This document shows, one piece after another, positions 7,552 through 14,329 of a stretch of DNA of 16,030 nt; within the stretch, counting starts at the first letter, position 1, and each line of letters starts with the position of its first letter. The notes beneath the pieces are model-generated. The model was not told where the DNA came from. It did not search any database and was given only the letters and a program-made list of their open reading frames with translations. The position numbers and the translations under genes were made by a program. This DNA is from Desulfobacteraceae bacterium (lineage in GTDB: Bacteria; Desulfobacterota; Desulfobacteria; Desulfobacterales; JAABSP01): contig JAABTE010000021.1 of the NCBI GenBank assembly GCA_011390035.1, positions 1 to 16,030 of the forward strand, in the 5' to 3' direction.

Positions 7552-7566
7552 TTTACAGCCTGTAAA
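7552..7566. repeat. 15-bp palindrome after the PAS-PAS kinase-like gene
   Basis: TTTACAG and CTGTAAA flank a single C, 24 bases past the stop codon of the gene ending at 7590. A run of T sits on the plus-strand side (7548-7554). It could be an operator for the downstream operon or part of a transcription-end structure. As a leftward terminator it lacks the trailing U-run. Confidence 0.3.
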
Positions 7567-7589
7567 GGGGGGACCCGGCCGCCCCCGGC

Positions 7590-9143
7590 TCATTTCAGGT
7601 CGGAGGCGGGAAGAAAAATCTGGAAGATGGTGCGGCCGCCGGGGCGGGATTTGACGCCGATCCATCCGCCGTGGCGGCGGATGATGGCCTCGGCCACGGA
7701 AAGGCCAAGGCCCGGCCCGGAAGAAGGGCCGCCGGCCGGCCGGCCGGTGTGAAAGGGGTCGAAGATGGCATCCTGCTCGGCGGCATCGATGCCGGGGCCG
7801 TTGTCATGGACGGCAACGCGAATATAATCCCCCTTGGGAAGGGGCGGGTCCACGGACTCGGGGTCCTTGAGGGTTGTGTTTTCCGCGGAGATCCGGATGG
7901 CGCCCCCTGATGGGGAGACATCCAGGGCGTTGACTATGACCCGTCCGAGGGCCTCGGCCATCAGGGCCGCGTCGAAGGCCAGGGGGCGGAGATTGGCGGC
8001 AATGGCCAGAATGGGCCGCACCCCGGTGCCGGCGGCCAGCTTTCGGGCCGTGTCCCGGATCAGGGGCCCCAGTTGGGCAGCCTCCAGGTGAAGCGCCCCG
8101 TAGCCCGCGATCAGGTCCAGATCGGCCATGATGCGCCGGACGGCGGCCGCGTCCGGCGCATCCGCCTTTGCCAGCAGGCTCTCCAGCCGTGGGTACAGAT
8201 TGCCGCGAATGCCCCGGGCGAAGGTGAGGGCGACATCATGGCGGGCGTTTTTTTCAAGGATGGACCGGCGGGCCTTTTCCAGGCTGTTCTCTTTAGCCAT
8301 GAGCAGGATTTCGCCGGCATCGCCATCCTCCGGCAGAAAGGTGGCCGCGCCCTCCATGGAAATCAGCTCAAAGCTCCGGTTGATTATCTGCACATCCGCG
8401 GAAACGGGCATGTGGCGCAGGCCGGCGGGCCGGTCCATCACCCGGCCCCGCAGCGCCGCCAACTGGTCCGGCGGCAGGATGTCGGCGATCTCCATGGTCT
8501 CCAGCTCCTCGGCCACATAGCCGATGTGGTCCATGCCGCGCTCGTTCATGTAGGTGATCCGGCCGTCCGCGCTGAAGCCGATGACCACCTCCGCGGCCAT
8601 CTCGGCGATGCGGCGCATCCGCTCCGAAACGGGAGCGCGGGGGCCGTTTTCCGCAACGGCCATGGCCGCCCCCGCCACGGCGCAATGGGCCGCCTCATCC
8701 TCGGCCACCTCGGTGGTAAAGGAGATGAACCCGCCGCCGCGGTTGCGTGCATCCCCCAGATAGCTCCAGTTGAGGCGCAGCGCGGCCCTGGAGCCATCCC
8801 CCCGGGCGAACTCTCCGCTCCAGTAGGCGGAGGGGGCCGCGTCCCGACGCACCTTGTCCAGAAAATCGGACAGGGAGCGGCGCTGCTCCTCGCCGGTGAT
8901 CAGGTCATACACCGACACCGATTCCAGATCCCGGGCCGACCGCCGGAGGATATGGCGCTGCACCGTGTTGACAAAGAGGATCCGCCCGCCCGGGTCGATC
9001 ACCTGAATGCCGTACAGGTTGGTCTCCACCAGGGTGCGGTACCGCTCCTCGCAGGCCCCCAGGCGCTGGCGGAGCAGGCGGATCTCCTCGGCCGCGCGGG
9101 CCTCGGCGCCCTGTTCAGCCACGCCGGACACGCGCCCGCCCAC
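7590..9143 (-). CDS. Soluble PAS-PAS kinase-like protein lacking the phospho-acceptor histidine
   Basis: A 517-aa protein with no membrane segment. A short coiled N-terminus precedes PAS 1 (about 32-150, RTLVETNLYGIQVIDPGGRI) and PAS 2 (about 173-285, EVVIGFSADGRITYMNERGM). A degenerate dimerisation region (about 295-360) follows, then HATPase (about 385-513) with N box (VIVNALD, N405), G1 (HDNGPGI, 446-452), F box (FDPFHTG) and G2 (GPGLGLS). Where the histidine of AHDFNN or AHEINN should stand, the sequence reads FARGIRGNLYPRL (308-320), with no histidine; H302 lies earlier in RHDVALTF and fits the motif poorly. The start is a GTG at 9143, the first after an in-frame stop; GTG at 9131 is also possible. 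It probably binds ATP and a PAS cofactor but may not autophosphorylate. It is upstream of the Cache kinase on the same strand. Confidence 0.85.
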   Translation of the reverse strand: MGGRVSGVAEQGAEARAAEEIRLLRQRLGACEERYRTLVETNLYGIQVIDPGGRILFVNTVQRHILRRSARDLESVSVYDLITGEEQRRSLSDFLDKVRRDAAPSAYWSGEFARGDGSRAALRLNWSYLGDARNRGGGFISFTTEVAEDEAAHCAVAGAAMAVAENGPRAPVSERMRRIAEMAAEVVIGFSADGRITYMNERGMDHIGYVAEELETMEIADILPPDQLAALRGRVMDRPAGLRHMPVSADVQIINRSFELISMEGAATFLPEDGDAGEILLMAKENSLEKARRSILEKNARHDVALTFARGIRGNLYPRLESLLAKADAPDAAAVRRIMADLDLIAGYGALHLEAAQLGPLIRDTARKLAAGTGVRPILAIAANLRPLAFDAALMAEALGRVIVNALDVSPSGGAIRISAENTTLKDPESVDPPLPKGDYIRVAVHDNGPGIDAAEQDAIFDPFHTGRPAGGPSSGPGLGLSVAEAIIRRHGGWIGVKSRPGGRTIFQIFLPASDLK

Positions 9144-9165
9144 CCCCTGAGCCCCGGCAAAAGAC

Positions 9166-9195
9166 TTGACGGAAGCGCTCCGGATGGTTTATCAA
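9166..9195 (+). promoter_or_regulatory. Candidate sigma-70 promoter for the rightward genes
   Basis: TTGACG (9166-9171) and TATCAA (9190-9195) are separated by 18 bases in the 175-bp divergent region. This is the best -35/-10 pair there. It would give a leader of about 115 bases before the ATG at 9319. The -10 matches the consensus at only four of six positions. Confidence 0.33.
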
Positions 9196-9238
9196 TAGAT
9201 AGGTTCGATTCCTTCGCATGTGCATTTTTCCCCGCTGT

Positions 9239-9254
9239 CACCCCCATTGGGGTG
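9239..9254 (+). other. Small hairpin in the leader of the 9319 gene
   Basis: CACCCC and GGGGTG pair around a four-base CATT loop. With the inverted repeat at 9283-9317 it makes the leader between the candidate promoter and the ATG at 9319 notably structured. Confidence 0.3.
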
Positions 9255-9282
9255 GTCGATGGCGAAAGCTTTTGCGTTTACC

Positions 9283-9317
9283 ATATCAGATGGCCCTTCA
9301 ACTGGAAAGGCTGATAT
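9283..9317 (+). promoter_or_regulatory. Inverted repeat enclosing the ribosome site of the 9319 gene
   Basis: ATATCAG (9283-9289) and CTGATAT (9311-9317) are perfect inverted arms ending one base before the ATG at 9319. An inner CCTT/AAGG pairing would place the Shine-Dalgarno GGAAAGG in the stem. It could be an mRNA fold that hides the ribosome site or a dimeric operator. Confidence 0.4.
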
Positions 9318-9318
9318 C

Positions 9319-10128
9319 ATGACATTCAAGGAAAATCTTCTCCAAAAACTCCGCATCGAAGCGCTGGCCCTCCGCGCGTCCGCGTCCCTGACGCCCGCCG
9401 GAGGCGAAAAGCTGGACAAGGAAGCCATGCGGTCCCTTCTGGAAATAAGCCCCTATCGTTTCCGGAAAGAGCGGGACCTTGACCTGTATGTCCTCGACGC
9501 GGCCGATGGACCTCGGACGCTGGTGCTGGACAACGAGCTGCCCCTGTACGCCACCGCCGCCGAGGATGTGGCGCTGCGCAAGAGCCCAACCGTAAAGGAG
9601 ATGATCAGCATCTCGAACGTCATAAAGATCCTCAATGACAAGGACGTAAAGATCAGCAAGAAAACCGACACGGTGGCGGCCATCCGTGGGCTTTGCGTTT
9701 CGGCCCTGGATCTGTCATATAATAAGGATGACCTCCGGGCCATCGCCGCCGATGGCCGCCGCGCCCTTGCCGATGGCCACGAACCGGGGGTGATTGAAAC
9801 CCTTGACCTTTTCGCCGAGCTGTTGCAATGGGCGCCGCCGCCCAGGGCCTTCGGGCTTGATGCCTGCGCCGTCATCGGCCGCCGCCGGGAGGTGGCGCCC
9901 GGCGAGACCTCTTATGGCCCCATGGTCATTCACAACGCCGCCCAGAGCGCATTGCGACTTGTGGAAACGCCGGTGAGCAGCATCGAACGCGACCAGATCG
10001 ACCTGCTTAACAAGATCGCCGGCGGCCGGGAGCGGCCCGCCATGGAAGGAGCGGAGGTGTTCGACTATCTGGCGGGCATCGCGCCGGCTTATCGGCCGGG
10101 CGAAACAACCAGCGGGCCGGGCCATTAG
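9319..10128 (+). CDS. Protein of unknown function (269 aa)
   Basis: I do not recognise this family. The ATG at 9319 is preferred because GGAAAGG lies eight bases before it; the frame is open back to 9220, and an ATG at 9259 has only a weak GGGG upstream. The protein is soluble, with no signal peptide or membrane helix. The N-terminal third has a Leu/Ala-rich helix (1-25) followed by a segment with alternating hydrophobic residues (about 45-80, RFRKERDLDLYVLDAADG). The centre (95-145) holds helices ending in an SYNKDDLRAIAADG motif. The C-terminal part (190-260) is mixed. It begins the rightward unit, 53 bases before the hybrid kinase gene and divergent from a PAS kinase-like gene, so a signalling-related role is possible but unproven. 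Codon use matches the neighbours. Confidence 0.75.
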   Translation: MTFKENLLQKLRIEALALRASASLTPAGGEKLDKEAMRSLLEISPYRFRKERDLDLYVLDAADGPRTLVLDNELPLYATAAEDVALRKSPTVKEMISISNVIKILNDKDVKISKKTDTVAAIRGLCVSALDLSYNKDDLRAIAADGRRALADGHEPGVIETLDLFAELLQWAPPPRAFGLDACAVIGRRREVAPGETSYGPMVIHNAAQSALRLVETPVSSIERDQIDLLNKIAGGRERPAMEGAEVFDYLAGIAPAYRPGETTSGPGH

Positions 10129-10181
10129 CTCGCCCGGGCCCTGACAACTTTTCGCCCATATTTCGGACAGCATCGGCCCCC

Positions 10182-12509
10182 ATGGACATGCCCCCCCGCC
10201 CCGCCCCGCGCTTCGGCCTCACGGCCAAGCTGCTCGTTTTGAACCTTTTGATCTTCATCGTCTTCGGGATCATCGCCATGATCATGTTCCGCGCCCTGCA
10301 CCGGGTGCGGGACATGAGCGCGAACATCATCGACCACGAGATGCCGGCGGTGATCGGCGCCGCCCGAACCGGCCGGGAGATCTCGCGGATATTCGGCCGC
10401 GCCAGCCTGCTTTTGGGCGGCTTCACCGGAGATGCCCTTCCGCCCGCGGATGAGAGGGCGCGCCTGCTGGCGTCTGCGGAACAGCTTTCGGCGCCGGCGG
10501 CGGACCCTCAACTGGAAAGCGCCCTTGGCGCTTTCACCGCCGGCCTGAAGGACCTTTTCGATCAATGCGAAAAAATCAACGCGGTTACAATGCGCGTCCA
10601 CCGCATAGACGATACCATCAACCATCGCCTGGCGCAACTGGAGACACGCCTTTCCGAGGAAAAAATCGACCCGGCCCTAATGGGCGAGCGGGCGGCGAAC
10701 ATCGATCAGATCGCCATGGCCGCCATAGCATACCGGGAAATCCTGCTGCGTGCCCGCCTGGGCTTCATGGGGCTCAAGCCGGTCTCCGACGACACCCGGG
10801 ACGTGGATCCGCTGTTCTCCCTGCTGTCCGATTTCAGCATGCGGCTTCGGCCCCTGCTGGCGGCAAACCCGGTCATCGCCCGCATCGGCGACGCCCTTCT
10901 CGATGACGCGCTGGCCTACCAGGACGCCCTGGTGACCCTGAACAACGCCCTGATCGATTTCCGATTGGAGCTGATGGGCCTGAATCGCGCCATGGAAGCC
11001 GCGGAGGCCGCCGTCAGCCAGGCCGACGCGCAACGGCTGGAGGCGATCCGGTCCATGCGGGACCGCAATCGAAAGGCCATGGCCGACACCCTCTCGTTCG
11101 TCCACATCCTTTCCGCGGGGGTGATCCTGCTGTTCGGCGCCTTTACCTATTATTTCTTTTTGATCCACATCCGCCGGCCCGCCGACGCCATCTGCGCGGC
11201 CATCCGGAAAATCGGCAACGGCGACATGGAGACCCGCATCCGCCTGGGCCGCCGGGACGAGTGGGACGTTATCGAAAAGGCGCTCAACGAGATGGTCTCG
11301 GAGATCCGCGACACCTACAGCCAGCTCTACCACAAGAACGACGCCCTCCAGCGGGCCCACCAGGAGCTGAAGGCCAACATGGGGCGCCTGGAAACGGAGA
11401 TCGCCGAGCGCGAGCGGCTCCAGCGCCAGCTCGTTCATGCCCAGAAGATGGAGGCCGTGGGCACGCTGGCCGGCGGCGTGGCCCATGATTTCAACAACCT
11501 GCTCCAGGGCATCCAGGGGTATGTGGAGCTTTTGATGATCCATGCCCCGGCGGATTCATCCACCCACCGCAAGCTGGCGGCCATCGAAACTTCGGTGGAT
11601 CGGGGCCGGGACCTGGTGCGCCGCCTGCTCACCTTCGCCCGAAAGGTGGAGGGCAACCCCCGCCCCCTGGACCTGAACGCCGGGATCCGTCACGTCATCA
11701 AGCTGCTGGAGCGCGCCTTGCCCCGCATGGTCCGGATCATCACCGAGGAACAGCCGGACCTGATGCCCATCCACGCGGACCCGGCGCAACTGGAGCAGGC
11801 CCTGATGAATCTGGCGGTCAACGCCAAGGACGCCATGCCAGACGGCGGCACCCTGACCATTGGCACGGAAAACGTATTGCCGGACGAGGCCCACCGCCGG
11901 GCGCATCCGGAGGCCAAGGCCGGGCCCCATGTGCTGCTGCGGGTCTCGGACACCGGGGCCGGCATGACGCCGGAAATCCTTGAAAACATCTACGACCCCT
12001 TTTTCACCACCAAGCCGGTGGGCAAGGGCACCGGCCTCGGCCTGGCCATGGTCTTCGGCATCGTCAGGGATCATGGCGGCCACATGACCTGCGACAGCGC
12101 GCCCGGCAGGGGCACCACCTTTTCCATCTACCTGCCGGCCATGGAAGGGCCGATGCCGGCGGCCCCATCCTCGCGTGAAGCGGCATCCGAAACCGGTTCA
12201 TGGTCGCTATCCGAAGTCAGGACGAAAACGACAGCCGAAACCACAGCGGAAGCGACAACCGAAACCACGGCGAAAACGACAGCCGAAACCACAGCGGAAG
12301 GACACCCGAAACCACGGCGGAAACGACAGGGGAAACCACGGCGGAAGCGACACCCGAAACCCCGGCAAAATTGGGTTCGGCCTCTGAGGCGGCTTCCGGC
12401 GCCCCGCCCGAAACAGGGCCCGCGCCGACGCCGGACGGCGGCGGCCATCCGGCGCCGGCCGGGCGCCCCGGCGCCGGAACGATCCTGCTGGTGGACGACG
12501 AGCCCCTGA
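10182..12509 (+). CDS. Hybrid histidine kinase, frame broken before its receiver
   Basis: As read the ORF gives 775 aa, but only the first 706 (to about 12299) are genuine. They contain TM1 (about 14-36), a mostly helical periplasmic sensor (about 40-300, possibly a four-helix bundle), TM2 (about 306-327), HAMP (about 326-380), a coiled coil and HisKA with H435 (GGVAHDFNNLL). The HATPase has N547 (NLAVNAKDAM), G1 (DTGAGM, about 590-595), F box (YDPFFTTKP) and G2 (GTGLGLA), closing at about 652. A Thr/Ala/Glu repeat linker follows. After 12299 the frame turns into an Arg/Pro-rich tail, while the repeat and then a receiver domain continue in another frame. Adding one base between 12300 and 12301 gives a single 897-aa hybrid kinase. 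The start lacks a good Shine-Dalgarno. It is probably co-transcribed with the 9319 gene, 53 bases upstream. Confidence 0.9.
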   Translation: MDMPPRPAPRFGLTAKLLVLNLLIFIVFGIIAMIMFRALHRVRDMSANIIDHEMPAVIGAARTGREISRIFGRASLLLGGFTGDALPPADERARLLASAEQLSAPAADPQLESALGAFTAGLKDLFDQCEKINAVTMRVHRIDDTINHRLAQLETRLSEEKIDPALMGERAANIDQIAMAAIAYREILLRARLGFMGLKPVSDDTRDVDPLFSLLSDFSMRLRPLLAANPVIARIGDALLDDALAYQDALVTLNNALIDFRLELMGLNRAMEAAEAAVSQADAQRLEAIRSMRDRNRKAMADTLSFVHILSAGVILLFGAFTYYFFLIHIRRPADAICAAIRKIGNGDMETRIRLGRRDEWDVIEKALNEMVSEIRDTYSQLYHKNDALQRAHQELKANMGRLETEIAERERLQRQLVHAQKMEAVGTLAGGVAHDFNNLLQGIQGYVELLMIHAPADSSTHRKLAAIETSVDRGRDLVRRLLTFARKVEGNPRPLDLNAGIRHVIKLLERALPRMVRIITEEQPDLMPIHADPAQLEQALMNLAVNAKDAMPDGGTLTIGTENVLPDEAHRRAHPEAKAGPHVLLRVSDTGAGMTPEILENIYDPFFTTKPVGKGTGLGLAMVFGIVRDHGGHMTCDSAPGRGTTFSIYLPAMEGPMPAAPSSREAASETGSWSLSEVRTKTTAETTAEATTETTAKTTAETTAEGHPKPRRKRQGKPRRKRHPKPRQNWVRPLRRLPAPRPKQGPRRRRTAAAIRRRPGAPAPERSCWWTTSP
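12225..12367 (+). repeat. Three 48-bp tandem repeats (12-bp subunit) coding a Thr-rich linker
   Basis: Three imperfect copies lie at 12225-12272 (48 bp), 12273-12319 (47 bp) and 12320-12367 (48 bp). Each is built of 12-bp subunits near GAAACSACRGCS that encode Thr-Thr-Ala-Glu-like tetrads. The middle copy lacks one C in GCGGAAG(C)GACACCC, compared with the third copy. The repeat forms the linker between the kinase core and the receiver of the hybrid kinase, and the missing base is what breaks the frame. Confidence 0.9.
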
Positions 12510-12874
12510 TCCTGGATTACGCCAGCCAGGCCCTGAGCCGGATGGGCCATGAGGTGATCACCGCCGAAAGCGGCGAGGCGGCCCTTGAAATTCAGGCCCG
12601 CCTCGGGTCCCGGATCGACCTGGTGATCCTGGATCTGAACATGCCCGGCATGGGCGGCTGGCGCTGCCTTTCGGAACTGCTGCGGGCCCGACCTTCGATC
12701 CGGGTTATCGTGGCCAGCGGTTTTTCAGAGGAAGGCTCTGAAAAACAGGCCCTTAAGGCCGGCGCCCTGGCCTTTGCGGCCAAGCCCTACCGTTTGTCCG
12801 CGCTGGCCGAATCCGTCGGTCTGGCGCTTTCGAACGAAAACGGAAGGGGGGATGGCGAAAAAAACTTGTCTTGA
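12302..12874 (+). pseudogene. Out-of-frame receiver domain of the hybrid histidine kinase
   Basis: This is the continuation of the kinase in another frame: the rest of the Thr/Ala/Glu linker, a Pro/Gly/Ala-rich stretch, then a complete receiver. Signature residues are the acidic pair in TILLVDDEP, the phospho-acceptor in LVILDLNMPG (D818 in the restored 897-aa protein), Ser in place of Thr in VASGF, and Lys in FAAKPY. The open frame extends back to 12200, but the ATG there has no Shine-Dalgarno, and the 12200-12301 part is a shadow of the kinase frame. The receiver therefore has no convincing start of its own. Its integrity (no stops, all key residues kept) argues for a recent mutation or a sequencing error rather than long decay. 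In an intact protein it would receive phosphate from H435. Confidence 0.85.
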
Positions 12875-12950
12875 GATTCATTCCATGCTATCGAGTGTCA
12901 GTCACTTATGGAGACATTATTATTTTGAAAGTCGAAAGGAGAATTTTTAA

Positions 12951-13424
12951 ATGGCCAAGACGAACATGATCATATCCTTTGCGCTGGTGATTCTTCTGGC
13001 TGTCTTCTTTCAGGTGCTGTTCGTTTTCGCGGACACGCGGGAAACGCCAGAGCGAGCCGCCCGCGAATTCGCAGAGGCCTATGTCAATTATAACCGCGAG
13101 GCCCTTGTCAACCGCCTGTGCGAGACCAATCTTATCGTTGATGGCGCCAATGTGGTGGACGCCTACCTGCATCGCCAGGCGCAAAGGGCCAAATCGCTGG
13201 GATACAGCCTTTTCTGGATGAAGGACTGCCTGTACCACCTGGAGATGGAGATCCTCTCCTCGGGCAATTCCCAGGCCCGGATTCATTTGACCGCTGAGAG
13301 AAAGTCGCCGCTTCGCCGGTTTTTCGGCGGCAAGACGCAACATGTGGATGAAACCCTTGACCTGGTGAGGGAAGAGGGGAAGTGGAAGGTCTGCGGCGGC
13401 CCCTTTTCGCTGCCGGAGGCATAA
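12951..13424 (+). CDS. Exported NTF2-like protein of unknown function
   Basis: A 157-aa protein. The ATG at 12951 follows AAAGGAG with nine-base spacing. The N-terminus is a signal peptide: Lys3, hydrophobic core about 7-25, and a likely signal peptidase I site after VFA (residue 27). There is no lipobox Cys. The mature part begins with the helix TPERAAREFAEAYVNYNRE, followed by alternating beta-like segments and the ending VREEGKWKVCGGPF, the usual close of NTF2-like/DUF4878-type small domains. Such domains often bind small ligands or other proteins in the periplasm. It lies 76 bases after the hybrid kinase, where I see no convincing promoter, so it may be co-transcribed with it. The function is not identifiable from sequence. 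Confidence 0.75.
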   Translation: MAKTNMIISFALVILLAVFFQVLFVFADTRETPERAAREFAEAYVNYNREALVNRLCETNLIVDGANVVDAYLHRQAQRAKSLGYSLFWMKDCLYHLEMEILSSGNSQARIHLTAERKSPLRRFFGGKTQHVDETLDLVREEGKWKVCGGPFSLPEA

Positions 13425-13442
13425 CACCGCATCGTTCAATGC

Positions 13443-13485
13443 GACGCGCGGCCCGCTCCCGACCCGGGAGCGCCGGCCGCGCGTC
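13443..13485 (+). terminator. Very stable GC hairpin after the NTF2-like gene
   Basis: GACGCGCGGCC pairs with GGCCGCGCGTC, and inside it CGCTCCC pairs with GGGAGCG around a five-base loop. Two unpaired C form a bulge. The stem of 18 bp begins 19 bases after the stop at 13424. There is no T-run after it, so it is either a Rho-assisted or U-independent terminator, or an mRNA 3'-end stabiliser. Confidence 0.5.
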
Positions 13486-13584
13486 CGCGTGACACTTCCC
13501 GCCGTCGCATCACTCGGGTCGCTTGCCATCTTAACCCGATAGACTCATTAAATGTTGTGAAAGCATCCCTCGCGGCATTCCGAA

Positions 13585-13668
13585 ATGAAAATGTTTTTCA
13601 TCCTTCTGGCCCTGATCCGCGCGATCATGCCGCTCGATCTGATTCCGGACATGCCCGGCCCCTTTTAG
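13585..13668 (+). CDS. 27-aa ORF resembling a fragment of a DUF1232 protein
   Basis: A short frame begins MKMFFILLALIRAIMPLDLI and ends in PDMPGPF. The LDLIPD element preceded by a hydrophobic helix resembles the core of DUF1232 membrane proteins (consensus near SPIDLIPDFIP), but the rest of that domain is absent. There is no Shine-Dalgarno. It ends 10 bases before the next gene. It may be a remnant, or chance similarity. Confidence 0.2.
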   Translation: MKMFFILLALIRAIMPLDLIPDMPGPF

Positions 13669-13678
13669 AGAAGGAAAC

Positions 13679-14269
13679 ATGACCACCCTGATCGCCGTTT
13701 ACGCAAGCCCGCGGCGCGGCGGAAACACCGCCACATTGCTCAAGGCCGCCGTGGCCGGAGCCCGGGCCGCCGGCGCCTCCGTCGAAGAGTTCACCCTTCG
13801 GGACATGAAGATCTCGCCGTGCCTTGAGATCTACGCCTGCAAGACATCGGGGGAATGCGCCATAAAGGACGACTTCCAGCGCCTGCGCGACCGCATCCTG
13901 GCCGCCGACGGCCTGATGCTGGCCTCCCCCATCTTCTTTTACACGGTCAGCGCCCACGCCAAGATGTTCATGGACCGGTGCCAGTCCCTCTGGGTCAAAA
14001 AATACTGGCTCGACCCGTCGCCGCCGGGCCGGAAGCGCTTCGCCCGCAGGGGCCTGTTCATAAGCGCGGGGGCCACCAAGGGCAAAAAACTGTTCGACGG
14101 CGTCCTGCTGACCATCCGATACTTCTTCGATGTCTTTGACATGGAGCTGACCCGGACCCTGCTGTGCCGGGAGCTGGATTCAATGGGCGCCGCCCAGGCG
14201 CATCCGGAATACATCGCGGCGGCCGAGCAGGCCGGCAGGGAGCTTGTCGCCGCCATCGAAATCGAATAG
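13679..14269 (+). CDS. Flavodoxin-fold NAD(P)H-dependent FMN reductase family protein
   Basis: A 196-aa cytoplasmic protein with the ATG at 13679 after AAGGA. The N-terminal LIAVYASPRRGGNTATLL (4-21) is the beta-strand plus FMN-phosphate loop of the NADPH-dependent FMN reductase/iron-sulfur flavoprotein group. DGLMLASPIFFYTVSAHAKM with FMDR (about 77-100) is the second flavin-binding loop region. Residues around 44-61 read ISPCLEIYACKTSGECAIKD, the place where iron-sulfur flavoproteins carry four cysteines. Here only three are left (the second is Ile), so a classical 4Fe-4S cluster is unlikely. The expected role is two-electron reduction of flavin, quinone or another acceptor. It is separated from upstream genes by a strong hairpin, so it probably starts its own unit. 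Confidence 0.85.
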   Translation: MTTLIAVYASPRRGGNTATLLKAAVAGARAAGASVEEFTLRDMKISPCLEIYACKTSGECAIKDDFQRLRDRILAADGLMLASPIFFYTVSAHAKMFMDRCQSLWVKKYWLDPSPPGRKRFARRGLFISAGATKGKKLFDGVLLTIRYFFDVFDMELTRTLLCRELDSMGAAQAHPEYIAAAEQAGRELVAAIEIE

Positions 14270-14274
14270 GAACC

Positions 14275-14301
14275 CGCGGCGGCACAGGAAGCGGCGCCGC
14301 G
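14275..14301 (+). other. Inverted repeat after the flavin reductase gene
   Basis: CGCGGCG and CGCCGCG (7 bp) are separated by 13 bases, directly after the stop at 14269. An AT-rich stretch follows (ATATCATTATTACATTAAC), which could be the end of a weak terminator or a -10 region for the next small gene. Confidence 0.25.
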
Positions 14302-14329
14302 ATATCATTATTACATTAACGAGGATTCA

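Noticed and set aside
12200..12301. ATG at 12200 as an independent start of a stand-alone response regulator
   Set aside because: There is no Shine-Dalgarno, and the first 34 residues are an Asn/Ser/His-rich shadow of the kinase repeat frame. The repeat comparison shows the receiver belongs to the kinase.
12290..12308. Programmed -1 ribosomal frameshift site
   Set aside because: A -1 shift would reach the receiver frame, but no X XXY YYZ slippery heptamer is present, and a missing C relative to the sister repeat explains the frame change.
12225..12367. CRISPR array or mobile-element repeats
   Set aside because: The units are contiguous without spacers and encode an in-frame Thr-rich linker.
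13523..13551. TTGCCA/CATTAA as a sigma-70 promoter for the flavin reductase gene
   Set aside because: The -35 is acceptable but the -10 matches only half of the consensus, so it is not distinguishable from chance.
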